Translations under genes and position numbers: made by a program
Shown here: positions 8,657-18,711 of the stretch, one piece after another
Position numbering within the stretch: position 1 is the first letter of the stretch
How the letters are laid out: each line of letters opens with the position of its first letter
Notes under the pieces: model-generated
The model's database searches: none
Told to the model about the DNA's origin: nothing
What the model saw: the letters and a program-made list of their open reading frames with translations, nothing else
From: an uncultured Acidimicrobiaceae bacterium
GTDB lineage: Bacteria; Actinomycetota; Acidimicrobiia; Acidimicrobiales; Ilumatobacteraceae
Assembly: GCA_903919455.1 (NCBI GenBank)
Contig: CAIXIJ010000056.1
Coordinates: 25,095-89,094, forward strand
DNA length: 64,000 bases
Reading direction: 5' to 3'

Positions 8657-9362
8657 AGGTCTCGCCAGTGATCCACGACGCAAGGTCGGATGCCAGGAAC
8701 GTGGCCAGGTTGGCGATGTCTTGCGGGTCGCCGAGTCGCTGCAGCGGCAACTGCTGTGCCAGACGATCGCCGAAGTTCTCCACCAGGTATGCCGCAAAGT
8801 CGGTCTGCACCAGACCCGGAGCGATCCCCACCACCCGCGTAGGGCCGAGTTCGTTGGCCAACTGCCGGGTGAGGTGGATGAGCGCAGCCTTGGTGAGGTT
8901 GTAGACGCCCAGGCCGGCCTCGGATCGCAGACCACCGACCGACGCAATGTTCACGATCACACCTGGCTTGTCCTTCAGCGCCTGGTCCCAAGCGGCCTGC
9001 GACCAGAGCACTGGAGCACGCAGGTTCACCTGGAACGTCTTGTCCCAACGACCGTCATCCACCGCCAACGTCGGGCCGTAGTACGGGTTCGTGGCGGCGT
9101 TGTTCACCAGGATGTCGAGCCCCCCGAAGCGCTCGATGGTGGCAGCCACCACGGTGCCCGCCGATGCCGGATCCCCGGCGTTCGCAGCGAACACCGCAAC
9201 GTCGCCGTCCATCTCCGCCGCCGCTGCTTCGAGCGCGTCCTGCTTGCGCGAGGTGATCATCACCTTCGCGCCAGCGGCTGCCATCGAGGCTGCAATGGCC
9301 TTACCAATGCCGCGCGAGCCACCAGTGACCAGCGCAACCTTTCCCTCCATCGAAATCTGCAT
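8616..9362 (-). CDS. SDR family oxidoreductase (FabG-like)
   Basis: Short-chain dehydrogenase, 248 aa, with TGGSRGIG at residues 13–20, NNAATN after strand 4, and YNLTKAAL for the catalytic Tyr/Lys. The end YVIDGGAGV is family-typical. TAACGT (9370–9375, minus strand) sits 7 nt before ATG 9362, with no Shine-Dalgarno. The gene leads a two-gene unit with the APH-type kinase and lies near an acyl-CoA dehydrogenase, so it probably acts on a hydroxyacyl substrate. Confidence 0.9.
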   Translation of the reverse strand: MQISMEGKVALVTGGSRGIGKAIAASMAAAGAKVMITSRKQDALEAAAAEMDGDVAVFAANAGDPASAGTVVAATIERFGGLDILVNNAATNPYYGPTLAVDDGRWDKTFQVNLRAPVLWSQAAWDQALKDKPGVIVNIASVGGLRSEAGLGVYNLTKAALIHLTRQLANELGPTRVVGIAPGLVQTDFAAYLVENFGDRLAQQLPLQRLGDPQDIANLATFLASDLASWITGETYVIDGGAGVRSAS

Positions 9363-9369
9363 GGAGGCG

Positions 9370-9375
9370 ACGTTA
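9370..9375 (-). promoter_or_regulatory. leaderless −10 box for SDR/APH operon
   Basis: TAACGT on the minus strand, 7 nt before ATG 9362, in the narrow gap to the response-regulator stop at 9377. Confidence 0.5.
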
Positions 9376-9376
9376 G

Positions 9377-9991
9377 TCAGCTACGTGACGCCTTTACCGC
9401 AGCGATCATCTCGGCTCGGGTGTCGACGGCGAGACGTTGGTACACATGCGTGAGGTGCGTCTTCACCGTCTTCTCGGTAATCCCCATTCGCTCCGCGATC
9501 TCGCGGTTGCGCAATCCCTCGACCACGTAGTCCACCACCTCGCGCTCACGCACCGAGAGGTCCGGCATCTGCCGCGCCGGACGAGCAGAAAGAATGGCCT
9601 GCGCAGCCCGCGGGGCCAGCGGCGACTCGCCCTGAGCGGCGGCTCGCACCGCCCGCAGAATGTCGTCCATGCCACCGTCTTTCAACAGGTAGCCAGCAGC
9701 GCCGGCGTCGATTGCCTCCAGCACGGTGCGGCGCTCGGAGAACGACGACAGGACCACCACCGCGGTGGACGGGTACGTACTGGAGATGCGACGCGTCGCC
9801 TCCACGCCGTCCATACCAGGCATGGAGAGGTCCATCAGCACCACGTCGGGATGATGCTCCTCCACCAACGCGAGCGCCTCGGCACCATCCGTGGCCAGGC
9901 CGACCAAATCGATGTCGTCCGCACCGCCGAGCAGCATGGCCAGGCCATGTCGAACGAGCTCATGGTCGTCGACGACGAGCACCTTGATCAC
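9377..9991 (-). CDS. NarL/FixJ-type response regulator
   Basis: Response regulator of 204 aa. The receiver domain has the acidic pair D8–D9, phospho-acceptor D54 (in VVLMDLSMPG) and a conserved Lys near 104 (LLKDGG). The C-terminal LuxR helix-turn-helix is complete (LSVREREVV…GITEKTVKTHLTHVY). Its start overlaps the stop of the histidine kinase by 4 nt, so the two are a cognate pair. The target genes are not apparent. Confidence 0.95.
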   Translation of the reverse strand: MIKVLVVDDHELVRHGLAMLLGGADDIDLVGLATDGAEALALVEEHHPDVVLMDLSMPGMDGVEATRRISSTYPSTAVVVLSSFSERRTVLEAIDAGAAGYLLKDGGMDDILRAVRAAAQGESPLAPRAAQAILSARPARQMPDLSVREREVVDYVVEGLRNREIAERMGITEKTVKTHLTHVYQRLAVDTRAEMIAAVKASRS

Positions 9992-11355
9992 CGCGGCACC
10001 ACCAGTTCCACGCGAGTTCCCTGTCCGGGCTGCGAATCGATGTCGAGATCGCCACCGGCGGCGCGCGCCACATCGGTGAGCAAACGAACGCCGAGATGAC
10101 CGTCGGCTTGGGCTGCCTCAAGCGCCGCTGGCCCGAAGCCCACACCGTTGTCCACGATTTCGAGCAGCACGGTGTTCTTGGCGTGATCGCGCAGCGTGAC
10201 CGTGACCGCCGTGGCATGCGCGTGCTGCTCCACGTTGCGCAGCGCCTCGCGGGTGGTGCGATAGATCAGCGAGTGCGCCACCGACGACATCTCACCGGTC
10301 GCCAGATCGGTGAACTCGGTACGTACACCATGCGCTTCGAACGGCGCCAACAGGTCGTTCAGTGCTCCGGTGAGATCGCCTTCTTCGAGACTTGGTGGGT
10401 AGATGTCGACGAGCAACGTTCGAAGGCCACGGATGGAACGCTGAGCTTCGCCCACCACTCGATCGAGGGTGCTCGACGCGATGGGCGACGCAGACACCGA
10501 CGGATCGTGCCGCACCATGTCGATGGCATACGACACGCCGACCAGGTCCTGCACCACGCCATCGTGAAGGTCTTGGGCGATACGGCGCCGCTCGTTGTCG
10601 CTGGCATCGAGCGCACTTTGCATCAACAGCATCCGCTGACGTTGCGACGCGCGCACACGACGCGCCAACCACCAGGCCAGCGGCAATTGCAGCAGTTCGA
10701 GCGCGATGAGCGAACGGATAATGACGGGGCTGAACGCCGCCGTCACCTGGTCGGCACCGGCGCTCACTGCGCTGATGTGCTGCATGTGCTCGTACAGCAC
10801 CACCGTGCCATCGGACAGCGTGACCGGCAGGTACACGTCGAGTTGCTGCTGGTCCTGAGTGTCGAACTCGTTCTCGGGTTTGTCGACCTGGGTGAAATCG
10901 ACCACCGTTTCGCCCGACCCGAACACAGCCATCACCTCCGGCTCCAACGAGTAGGTGCGTCCGATGTAGCGATGCTCATCGGAGTAGAAGACCAGCCCAT
11001 TGGGTAGCCACAGCTTCACCCGGTTCACCGGGCCATGTGCCACGAGGTCCTGCACCAGACTGTCCATCTCGCGGATCGCAGCGGGATCCTGCTGCAGCAA
11101 CTCGGGCGTGATGCGCGGTTCTAGGAGGTCGTGGGACAGCAGCTTGGCGAGTTCCCGTGCGTCGCGAATCGACTCATTGGTGCTCGTGCTACGGATGCGG
11201 GATCCTGCAACCAGGGCCACCACGCTCAGAATGGCTACTCCGACCACGGCGAACTGCACGAACAGCAGCGCCAAGGAGACCCCCCGGGGCGCACGACGTT
11301 TCTTGGGACGCGCTGAACGGGCAGGGCCCGGGGGCGGCGCCAGCGGCGTCGCCAC
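9988..11355 (-). CDS. NarL-type sensor histidine kinase
   Basis: Membrane histidine kinase of about 455 aa. Order: Pro-rich cytoplasmic N-terminus, first membrane helix (about 25–48), extracytoplasmic sensor of about 150 residues, second membrane helix near 225–245, HisKA_3 domain with ERRRIAQDLHDG (phospho-His in DLHDG), and an HATPase with an N-box region (NVEQHAHA) and DNGVGFG. GTG 11355 was chosen as start because it falls after the upstream gene's stop; in-frame codons further upstream overlap that gene. The input signal is unknown. Confidence 0.9.
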   Translation of the reverse strand: MATPLAPPPGPARSARPKKRRAPRGVSLALLFVQFAVVGVAILSVVALVAGSRIRSTSTNESIRDARELAKLLSHDLLEPRITPELLQQDPAAIREMDSLVQDLVAHGPVNRVKLWLPNGLVFYSDEHRYIGRTYSLEPEVMAVFGSGETVVDFTQVDKPENEFDTQDQQQLDVYLPVTLSDGTVVLYEHMQHISAVSAGADQVTAAFSPVIIRSLIALELLQLPLAWWLARRVRASQRQRMLLMQSALDASDNERRRIAQDLHDGVVQDLVGVSYAIDMVRHDPSVSASPIASSTLDRVVGEAQRSIRGLRTLLVDIYPPSLEEGDLTGALNDLLAPFEAHGVRTEFTDLATGEMSSVAHSLIYRTTREALRNVEQHAHATAVTVTLRDHAKNTVLLEIVDNGVGFGPAALEAAQADGHLGVRLLTDVARAAGGDLDIDSQPGQGTRVELVVPR

Positions 11356-11389
11356 CTCATCGCGGGTGGAAGTACTCGTGGTCTGCAAT

Positions 11390-12226
11390 CTACTGGAAGC
11401 GGGACAGCGGCCAGATGGCATCCACCGACGGACGCTCCGATGCCGGGGACCACGTCGAAAGACCCACACCGGCGCCAACAACGCGACCTTCGTCGATCAG
11501 TTGGTCGCGAAGTGCGGACGTGGCGGCCATGGGCGGAACACCAAGATCCGCGTTGAGGACGCGCTCACACTGGGTGAAGAAGCCGAGAATCATGTCGCGG
11601 CGGCCGAGCAGCCCAGCAGCACGCATCGCAGCGTGGTAGGCCGGCTCGCAGGTGCGATCGACCAGCATCGCCTTCTCGGCGCAGTCCAAAGCAAGAGCGG
11701 CATCGCCGTCGGCAAGATTGGCCTCGGCGGCGGCCACATGCACTTCGAGGCGCAGACGGTCGTAGTGACGGCGAGGCCCCTGCACCCACTCCGCATAGCG
11801 CTCGTCCTGCAATAGCGGGCCGTCGGCCAGCACGCATGCCTCGTTGAGCGCCGCGCGACGCTCGTCGCCGGTGAGGCTCGGCAGCGAGCGAATCACTTCA
11901 TCGAAGCGATCGGCGTCGATGAAGGCCCGGTCGCGCACCAGGCGGTAGGCGCCCGGCTCGGTTGCGATCAGTGAATCGTCACGGTGGACACCCGGCTGCA
12001 GGCTGCTGCGCAGCACTGAGACATAGGCCTCAAGCGTGGCGATCGGATCTCGCGGTGGCTTGTCGCCCCAGAGATCGTCGATCAATTCATCTTTGGTGAC
12101 AGCCCGATTGCTCACCAAGAGCAACTCGAGTACCCGCCTGGGCTTTACTCCACCGAGGTCCCGTGGTCCGAGTACGCGTTCCGCAACGCGTACGGACAAC
12201 GGTCCGAACATCCTTACTGTGATCAC
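11390..12226 (-). CDS. SARP/BTAD-family transcriptional regulator
   Basis: SARP-type activator: an OmpR-like winged helix at the N-terminus (MFGPLSVRV, then VSNRAVTKDELIDDLWG and YVSVLRSSLQPG) followed by a bacterial transcriptional activation domain with helical repeats (FDEVIRSLPSL…ADGPLLQDERYAEW). GTG 12226 has a GGGAGGG ribosome-binding site 4 nt upstream and begins right at the fold; an in-frame ATG at 12274 would add 16 residues. The kinase/regulator pair follows 34 nt later, so the three may be co-transcribed. About 279 aa, the short SARP class without an NB-ARC domain. Confidence 0.9.
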   Translation of the reverse strand: MITVRMFGPLSVRVAERVLGPRDLGGVKPRRVLELLLVSNRAVTKDELIDDLWGDKPPRDPIATLEAYVSVLRSSLQPGVHRDDSLIATEPGAYRLVRDRAFIDADRFDEVIRSLPSLTGDERRAALNEACVLADGPLLQDERYAEWVQGPRRHYDRLRLEVHVAAAEANLADGDAALALDCAEKAMLVDRTCEPAYHAAMRAAGLLGRRDMILGFFTQCERVLNADLGVPPMAATSALRDQLIDEGRVVGAGVGLSTWSPASERPSVDAIWPLSRFQ

Positions 12227-12344
12227 TTGGCCCTCCCGCTGGCTGAGTGTCAATTTGTACTTGGTGTCCATCATGCGCCGATGGCGAACACGGCGCTAGC
12301 CGCAGCGAGGTACGACCATTTCGCAAAAGGTCGCATCAGGGGGC

Positions 12345-12929
12345 CTAAGACCCCTCCACCGGTAATCCGTGTTCAGCGATGTACGCCATCACCTCGAGTT
12401 GGCTTCGAACACCAAGCTTTGCCATCAGCGTGCGCAGATACCCGCGGCACGTGTTCACGCTGATCCGCAGGTCAGAGGCGATGACCGACGTGGAATTCCC
12501 CTTGCTCAGCCGCTCGAGCACTTCCTTCTCGCGCTCAGTCAGTCTCGGGTAGACGTGCAACGGCGAGGTCTGAGCGGGCGAGCGCAGCATGTTGCGCGCG
12601 TCGCGCAGTGCCCCCGGCGACAACATCGTGAGATCCGAATCTGCGTGGGTGACGCGAGCGGTCATGGTGGGCAGATCCACATCATCATTCGCCATCACCA
12701 ACGACGCCGACGGCCACCGCGCTTCGATACCGGCAACGATCCGCGCCATGCTGCCCGAGTTCGACGCCACATCGAGAACGACCACATTCACGTCGTCATC
12801 GGAGCACCGCACCAGATCGACCAGGTCGGTCGCACCGAACACGACCTCTGCGCCGTCGATACCACCGAGTACCGACGACCAGAGATCCACGTGCACCACA
12901 CGTTCCGCGAGCACCGCCAATCGCAACAT
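12345..12929 (-). CDS. LuxR-family DNA-binding protein with degenerate receiver-like domain
   Basis: The last ~65 residues of this 194-aa protein are a complete LuxR/GerE helix-turn-helix ([16 protein letters not shown], then [16 protein letters not shown]). The N-terminal ~120 residues resemble a receiver in strand pattern ([10 protein letters not shown] with an Asp in the acceptor position) but lack the acidic pair normally after strand 1, so phosphorylation is doubtful. TATGGT (12938–12943, minus) sits 8 nt before the ATG. An orphan regulator beside a two-component and SARP cluster; target unknown. Confidence 0.85.
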   Translation of the reverse strand: MLRLAVLAERVVHVDLWSSVLGGIDGAEVVFGATDLVDLVRCSDDDVNVVVLDVASNSGSMARIVAGIEARWPSASLVMANDDVDLPTMTARVTHADSDLTMLSPGALRDARNMLRSPAQTSPLHVYPRLTEREKEVLERLSKGNSTSVIASDLRISVNTCRGYLRTLMAKLGVRSQLEVMAYIAEHGLPVEGS

Positions 12930-13027
12930 CGTTCTGCACCATAGCTACCGCATCACGATCGGTAACAGAAACCACCCAACGGTCTGGAACAATGCGCACA
13001 CGCTCTGAGGAACTGGGGGGTTCACCG

Positions 13028-15607
13028 ATGGCCGACAACAACGATGTGGACGTGGTGGTGGTGGGGGCCGGATTCTCCGGCATCTATCTGTTGCACGAGC
13101 TTCGCCGACTGGGGTTTTCGGCACGGGTGCTCGAGAGTGCCGACGATGTGGGCGGCACCTGGTACTGGAACCGTTACCCGGGCGCTCGTTGCGACATCCC
13201 CACCACCGACTACACGTACTCCTGGGACCCCGAACTCGAGCACCAGTGGACCTGGAGCGAGAAGTACGCCACGCAGCCGGAGATCCTGCGCTACGCACAG
13301 TTCGTCACCGAGAAGCACGGGCTTCGTCCGCACATCACCTTCGACACCAAGGTCGTCTCGGCGCATTGGGACGACGTGGCCAAGCGGTGGCACATCACCA
13401 CCGCAGCAACGGGTGCCAGCGGCGAAGCCACCACCATCACTGCCAAGCACTACGTGATGGCCACAGGCTGCCTGTCGCTGCCGAAGACCCCCGATGTCGC
13501 CGGCGCCGATCGATTCGCAGGGCCCACCTACGTCACCGGCCTGTGGCCACACGAAGGCGTGGACTTCACGGGTCAGCGCGTCGCCGTCATCGGCACAGGG
13601 TCCTCCGGCATCCAGTCGATTCCCCACATCGCTGCGCAGGCCTCACAACTCACCATCTTCCAGCGCACGCCGAACTTCTCGGTGCCGGCCCACAACGGCC
13701 CGGTCGACCCCGAGACCAAGTCCCGGCTGGAAGCAGATCGCACCACGTACCGCCACGACGCCCGCTACTCGCGCGGCGGTGTTCCCAAGGAAAGCCATGA
13801 GTTCATGGCACTCACCTCCGACGAAGCAACCCGCCGTGAGCGGTTCGAGCGCGCTTGGGAGAAGGGCGAACTGTTCGAGATCCTCGGCATCTTCGCCGAC
13901 CAGGGCGTGGTGCCCGAGGCCAACGAGATCGTGGCAGAGATGATCCGCGAGAAGATTCGCAGCATCGTGCAGGATCCCGAGACCGCGGAGTTGCTGTCGC
14001 CACGGAACCACTACTTCGGCACCAAGCGTCCGTGCCTCGACACCAACTACTACGCCACGTTCAACCTGCCGCACGTGCGCCTCGTCGACATCCGCAGTCG
14101 CCCCATCAGCACCATCACCGAGACCGGTATCGACCTGGCTGACGAGAGCATGGAGTTCGATGCAATCGTCTACGCCACAGGCTTCGATGCCATGACCGGG
14201 GCCATCGTGTCGGTCGACATCACCGGCAAGGACGGCATCACGCTGAAGCAGAAGTGGGAGCATGGACCAGCGCAGTACCTCGGCCTCATGTCGGTTGGGT
14301 TCCCCAACTACTACATGATCACCGGCCCGGGCAGCCCGTCGGTGCTCTCGAACATGATGGTGTCCATTGAGCAGCACGTGGATTGGGTGCGCGACACGCT
14401 CGTGCACCTGCGCGACAACGATTTCGACACCATCGAGCCCACGCAGGGCGCTGAAGACGGTTGGGTGCGACACGGCAACGACTGCGCCGACATGACCCTG
14501 CACCCCACTGCGAACTCGTGGTACATCGGTGCCAACGTGCCCGGCAAGCCGCGCGTGTTCCTGCCGTACATCGGTGGCGTGGATGCCTACCGCCTGGCCT
14601 GCGAAGAGGTTGTCGCCAACGACTACCTCGGCTTCGAACTCGCTGGTGAGAACGGCACGCAGCTGAACGACGGCCTCGTCCGCCAACTGCAGCCCGACGT
14701 GAAAATGATCCTCGACATGATGGCCGAGATGCAGTTGCCGCCCATGGACTCCATGTCGGCCACCGACGCCCGCCTGTTCTCCGAGGCTTCTGGCGCAATG
14801 AGCCCTCCCGGACCCGTCGTGGGCGAAGTGGTGGATGGCACCATGCCCGGCGCCGATGGCAGCACGCTCGAGTACCGCCTGTACCGCCCTGCCACGCCGG
14901 GGCCGCACCCACTGGTTGCCTACTTCCACGGTGGCGGTTGGGTGATCGGTAGCCACACCTCCGACGATGCGATGTGCCGCGACCTGTGCGTGCAGTCGAA
15001 CACGGTCCTCGTGTCGGTGAACTACCGCCACGCACCCGAGGCCCGCTTCCCCGCCGCAGCCGACGACGGCCTCGCAGCGGTGACCTGGATTGCGGATCAC
15101 GCCACCGAACTCGGCGGTATTCCCGGGCAGTTGGCGGTCGCCGGCTGGAGTGCCGGCGCCAACGTGGCGGCAGTGGCGGCTCAACTCGCACGCGATGCTG
15201 GCGGCCCCGCCATCGCCGGCCAAATGCTGCTCACTCCGGTCACCGACGGCAGCACCCAGCATCCCTCGTACCACGAGAACGGCGAGGGCTACATGCTCAC
15301 CGCCGCATTGATGGACTGGTTCTGGAATCACTACGCCGACGCTTCGGATCGCAGCGATCCGAAGGCATCGCCGCTGCTCGGCAACCTGGCGGGCCTCCCG
15401 CCTGCCACCGTGGTGACCTGCCAGTTCGATCCACTTCGCGACGAGGGCAACGCCTACGCCGAGGCACTCGCCGCCGCAGGAGTGCCGGTACAGCACGTAC
15501 ATGCTCGTGGCCACATCCACACATCGCTCACCATGGTGGGGATGACCCTCAGTAGCCCGAGCTATCGCACGCAGATGGCCGAGGCGTTGAAGGGCTTCTT
15601 CAGCTAG
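13028..15607 (+). CDS. Baeyer-Villiger-type flavin monooxygenase fused to alpha/beta-hydrolase (esterase)
   Basis: A fusion of about 859 aa. Residues 1 to ~550 are a class B flavin monooxygenase: GAGFSG at 13–18 for [18 protein letters not shown], a second Rossmann motif GTGSSG near 188, and [10 protein letters not shown]. The BVMO fingerprint reads [12 protein letters not shown], with Val where the consensus has His. Residues ~595–859 are an HSL-family esterase: HGGG near 634, nucleophile GWSAG near 707, an FDPLRDEG acid region and a terminal HIHTSL histidine. The pair fits ketone-to-ester oxidation followed by ester cleavage. Start ATG 13028 has a GGGGGG ribosome-binding site; an in-frame ATG at 12992 is less likely. 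Confidence 0.9.
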   Translation: MADNNDVDVVVVGAGFSGIYLLHELRRLGFSARVLESADDVGGTWYWNRYPGARCDIPTTDYTYSWDPELEHQWTWSEKYATQPEILRYAQFVTEKHGLRPHITFDTKVVSAHWDDVAKRWHITTAATGASGEATTITAKHYVMATGCLSLPKTPDVAGADRFAGPTYVTGLWPHEGVDFTGQRVAVIGTGSSGIQSIPHIAAQASQLTIFQRTPNFSVPAHNGPVDPETKSRLEADRTTYRHDARYSRGGVPKESHEFMALTSDEATRRERFERAWEKGELFEILGIFADQGVVPEANEIVAEMIREKIRSIVQDPETAELLSPRNHYFGTKRPCLDTNYYATFNLPHVRLVDIRSRPISTITETGIDLADESMEFDAIVYATGFDAMTGAIVSVDITGKDGITLKQKWEHGPAQYLGLMSVGFPNYYMITGPGSPSVLSNMMVSIEQHVDWVRDTLVHLRDNDFDTIEPTQGAEDGWVRHGNDCADMTLHPTANSWYIGANVPGKPRVFLPYIGGVDAYRLACEEVVANDYLGFELAGENGTQLNDGLVRQLQPDVKMILDMMAEMQLPPMDSMSATDARLFSEASGAMSPPGPVVGEVVDGTMPGADGSTLEYRLYRPATPGPHPLVAYFHGGGWVIGSHTSDDAMCRDLCVQSNTVLVSVNYRHAPEARFPAAADDGLAAVTWIADHATELGGIPGQLAVAGWSAGANVAAVAAQLARDAGGPAIAGQMLLTPVTDGSTQHPSYHENGEGYMLTAALMDWFWNHYADASDRSDPKASPLLGNLAGLPPATVVTCQFDPLRDEGNAYAEALAAAGVPVQHVHARGHIHTSLTMVGMTLSSPSYRTQMAEALKGFFS

Positions 15608-17229
15608 CCCTCGGCGAGGTACGCAGTGGCACCATCCACGACCGTGCGCACCACTCGAGCCGTGAGGAGGCTCTCGGGCCCCTCTCGGAACGGGTTGGTG
15701 TCGAGCACCACGAAGTCGGCCGCCATGCCCACGCTCAACGTGCCGCGGCGTCCCTCTTCAAAACTCGCCCATGCGCTATCGCGGGTGGCGTGCACGATGG
15801 ATTCCTCCAGCGGCAATGCGAAGTCGGGCCGCAGGGGCTGCGCCTCGGCCACATAGGGAGAACGTCGAGTTGCCGCGATGTACATGTTCGGCAACGCATG
15901 GTGCGCCGCAGTGGGCACGTCGGTGCCGAACGCCAGCGTGGTGCCGTGCTCGAGGTACTCGGGCCACGCGAAGCCTCGCTGGGCGCGTTCATCGCCCAGC
16001 AGTTCGATCCAGTTGTCCAGGTACGCAGGGTCCACGTGCACCGGCTGCATCGATGCCGTGACGCCCAGCGGAGCGAGCCGCGGCACGTCGGCGGCATCCA
16101 CATACTCCAGGTGCTCGATGCGGTGACGTCGTTCGCGCGTGTCGCCACGGTCGGCCCGGGCTGCCGCCAACCCTTCGTACACGTCGAGCACCGTGCGCAC
16201 GGCGAGGTCGCCGATGGCATGACACGCGATCTGCAGGCCGAGTTCGTCGGCCAGTCGCATCACGGGGGCCAGTCGCTCGCGCGGCCACACCATCTCGCCC
16301 GGCGCACCGTTGGTGAGCGGGTGACACATGCCGGCGGTGCAACCATCGATGGTGCCGTCGGTGACCAGCTTGATGCCGGCAACCCGCACCCTGCCGCCCG
16401 AGTACTGGGCCATCATCTCCGCCGCCTGGCGCACCTGGGCCAACTCATCCTCGGCGTCGTCGGTACGTTCGATCAGCCAGTGAGCGACGATCGTGAACGG
16501 CAACTCGCCGCGCGCCTCGGCTCGGGCGAAGGCCTCGATGTTCGGCCGGTGGCACGCCATCTCCGCCGCACCAGTGGTGCCCGACGAGAGGTATGCATGC
16601 ACCGCCGCCTGCAGGTAACGGTCGTTGTCGGTGTCGGAGGCTTGGTTGATGACCGGCCAGGCGATCATGTACCCAGCGTTCTCCTGCAGGTGACCCGTGG
16701 CCACGCCATCGGCGTCGCGAACGATTTCGCCACCGATGGGGTCGGGGGTGTCTGCCGTGATTCCCAACTCCTCCAGCGCCGCCGTGTTGCACCACACCGA
16801 GTGCAGGTCGCTGGCATCGAGGTACACCGGCTTGTCGGGCACGATGGCGTCGAGCAGCTGCCGAGTGGGCGTGGCGTTCGGCACAGCGGAGAACACCCAG
16901 CCCACTCCCAGCACCCGCGGGGCATTCGGGTTCGCAGCGACCCACCGGCGCAGTTCCGCCTCGATCTCGTCCATCGAGGTGCACGGACGCAACACCGCCT
17001 TGGTGAGTGCCGAACCTGCGCTCAGCAGGTGGGCATGCCCATCGAAGAACCCAGGCACCACCACGCCGTCGCCCACCTCCACCACCTCGACCTCGGTGCC
17101 AGCGAGCGCAACCGCTTCATCTGCGCCACCCACAAAGGCCACTTCGCCGTCTCGCACCACCATGGCCTCGGCCCACAGGCCGGAGGGATCGGAGGTGAAG
17201 ATCGGACCACGGATGAGTGACACAGTCAT
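15604..17229 (-). CDS. amidohydrolase family protein (YtcJ-like)
   Basis: Metal-dependent amidohydrolase of 541 aa with the YtcJ-type layout: a beta-sandwich N-terminus ([15 protein letters not shown]), the metal motif FFDGHAHLL near residue 63, further ligands HRIEHLEY, and [12 protein letters not shown] for the late Asp, ending in the typical FVVLDTNPF return to the sandwich. Substrate unknown; relatives include N-substituted formamide deformylases. It converges on the monooxygenase-esterase gene with a 4-nt overlap. TAGGCT (17236–17241, minus) 6 nt before ATG 17229 suggests its own leaderless promoter rather than read-through from the FAD oxidase. Confidence 0.88.
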   Translation of the reverse strand: MTVSLIRGPIFTSDPSGLWAEAMVVRDGEVAFVGGADEAVALAGTEVEVVEVGDGVVVPGFFDGHAHLLSAGSALTKAVLRPCTSMDEIEAELRRWVAANPNAPRVLGVGWVFSAVPNATPTRQLLDAIVPDKPVYLDASDLHSVWCNTAALEELGITADTPDPIGGEIVRDADGVATGHLQENAGYMIAWPVINQASDTDNDRYLQAAVHAYLSSGTTGAAEMACHRPNIEAFARAEARGELPFTIVAHWLIERTDDAEDELAQVRQAAEMMAQYSGGRVRVAGIKLVTDGTIDGCTAGMCHPLTNGAPGEMVWPRERLAPVMRLADELGLQIACHAIGDLAVRTVLDVYEGLAAARADRGDTRERRHRIEHLEYVDAADVPRLAPLGVTASMQPVHVDPAYLDNWIELLGDERAQRGFAWPEYLEHGTTLAFGTDVPTAAHHALPNMYIAATRRSPYVAEAQPLRPDFALPLEESIVHATRDSAWASFEEGRRGTLSVGMAADFVVLDTNPFREGPESLLTARVVRTVVDGATAYLAEG

Positions 17230-17235
17230 GGGCAG

Positions 17236-17241
17236 AGCCTA
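17236..17241 (-). promoter_or_regulatory. leaderless −10 box for amidohydrolase
   Basis: TAGGCT on the minus strand, 6 nt before ATG 17229, in a 19-bp gap after the FAD oxidase stop. Confidence 0.5.
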
Positions 17242-17248
17242 GATCGCG

Positions 17249-18691
17249 CTAGTTCGGGATGATTGTGCCCATGTTCATCACGCTGTTCGGGTCGAACGCC
17301 GTCTTCAGGGACTGCAGCATGAAGAACGACGTGCCGTACTCCTCGCGCACCCACTTCGCCCGGGCCTTGCCGATGCCGTGGTGGTGCACGATCGAGCCAC
17401 CGAAACGAAGCGTCTCTTCGCAAATGATGTCGATGATCTTGAAGTAGTACTTGTCGTTCTCTTCCTCGGGCTCACAGTCGATGAGGTCGTAGAAGTAGTT
17501 GAAGTACATGTTCGTGCCATTGATGTAGCTGTGCGACGAGTGACCGCCCAGCAGCGTGATGCCATTGATCTCGGCACGAATACGCGGGATGACCGCTTCG
17601 TAGATCTTGTTGATGGAACCCCAGTCGGATGAGATCTCGGTGGTGCGGTTCACGTTGCGGGTGGTGCGGATGCGCTCGTCTTCGCGCAGCACCTTGTCGG
17701 CGCCCCACACCAGGTCGTTGAACCACTCCTCGATGAGCGCCGGGTCCACCGGCTGGCACTCGGGGTATTTCGCCACCAGTTCGTGAATGCCAGCCTCGGT
17801 GGCAGCCGTGATGCCGGCGTTGCCCTCGGCCATGAACAGCAGGATGCACTCGTCGGGCTTGGCGAAGTGCGAGAAGTGCAACTGACCGTCCTCGAAGTCG
17901 TACAGGCGGGCCACCGACGGCTTGTAGCCGGCCACCATCACCTCGCGCAGAGCCTCGAAGCCGGTGGTCATGTTCTTCAGCGTCCAGCCCATGAACTTGT
18001 GGTTCTCGGGCATGTACGGGAACAGCTTCACCGTCACCTCGGTGATGTAGCAGAGGGCGCCCTCATTGCCGATGACGATGTGGCGAATGTCGGGGCCGGC
18101 TGCGCGACGCGGCACGTTCTTGATCCGCGACACCTCGCCGCCGGGGAACACCACTTCGCAACCCACCACCATGTCTTCGATGCCGCCGTACAGCGTGGAG
18201 AACTGACCGATGCTGCGCGTGGCCACCAGACCACCCATGCTCGCGATGGGCTTGCTCTGCGGCGAGTGGCCGGTGGTGAGACCCACTTCGCGGCACTTGT
18301 CTTCCAGCAACTGCAGCGGCACGCCGCACTGCACGGTGGCCTGCATGTTGTAGGCGTCGACGCTGACGATGGCGTTCATCCGCGACCCGTCCACCACGAT
18401 CGACTGCTCGGCGCCGCTCTCGAGGCCACCTTCGGTAGCCGTGCCGCCGGTGCGAGCCACCACGTTCACGCCGTGCTCTTGGGCGAACGTGAGCACCTTC
18501 ACCACGTCGTCGGTGCTGGCGGCGTAGACCACGGCGAGCGGCTCACGCATGGTGTGTACGTCGAAGATGTTCTGCAGCTTGCGGAAGTTGTCCACGCTGG
18601 CGCGCTGCAGTTCGAGGGGATCGGTGTGCACCTGCTCACTGTGGAGCAACTGCTGCAAGTGAGCGACGACGGCTTCGTTGGTGAGAGTCAT
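17249..18691 (-). CDS. FAD-linked oxidase, alkyl-dihydroxyacetonephosphate synthase-like
   Basis: VAO/PCMH-type flavoprotein of 480 aa. The FAD_binding_4 domain has VVYAASTDDVVKVL and VVARTGGTATEGGLESGAEQ, and the C-terminal cap ends with SIVHHHGIGKARAKW, a motif shared with alkyl-DHAP synthases, and an FDPNSVMNMGTIIPN tail. Close families include glycolate/D-lactate oxidases, so the ether-lipid reaction is not certain. It follows the FGGY kinase by 20 nt with an AAGGA ribosome-binding site and is the third gene of an SDR–kinase–oxidase operon, so it may instead act on a phosphorylated polyol. Confidence 0.85.
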   Translation of the reverse strand: MTLTNEAVVAHLQQLLHSEQVHTDPLELQRASVDNFRKLQNIFDVHTMREPLAVVYAASTDDVVKVLTFAQEHGVNVVARTGGTATEGGLESGAEQSIVVDGSRMNAIVSVDAYNMQATVQCGVPLQLLEDKCREVGLTTGHSPQSKPIASMGGLVATRSIGQFSTLYGGIEDMVVGCEVVFPGGEVSRIKNVPRRAAGPDIRHIVIGNEGALCYITEVTVKLFPYMPENHKFMGWTLKNMTTGFEALREVMVAGYKPSVARLYDFEDGQLHFSHFAKPDECILLFMAEGNAGITAATEAGIHELVAKYPECQPVDPALIEEWFNDLVWGADKVLREDERIRTTRNVNRTTEISSDWGSINKIYEAVIPRIRAEINGITLLGGHSSHSYINGTNMYFNYFYDLIDCEPEEENDKYYFKIIDIICEETLRFGGSIVHHHGIGKARAKWVREEYGTSFFMLQSLKTAFDPNSVMNMGTIIPN

Positions 18692-18711
18692 GAGGGGTGT
18701 CCTTGCTGTGA

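Noticed and set aside
13643..15520. Long open frame on the minus strand (625 codons) inside the monooxygenase–esterase gene
   Set aside because: The plus strand has complete FAD, NADPH and esterase motifs throughout; the minus frame has none.
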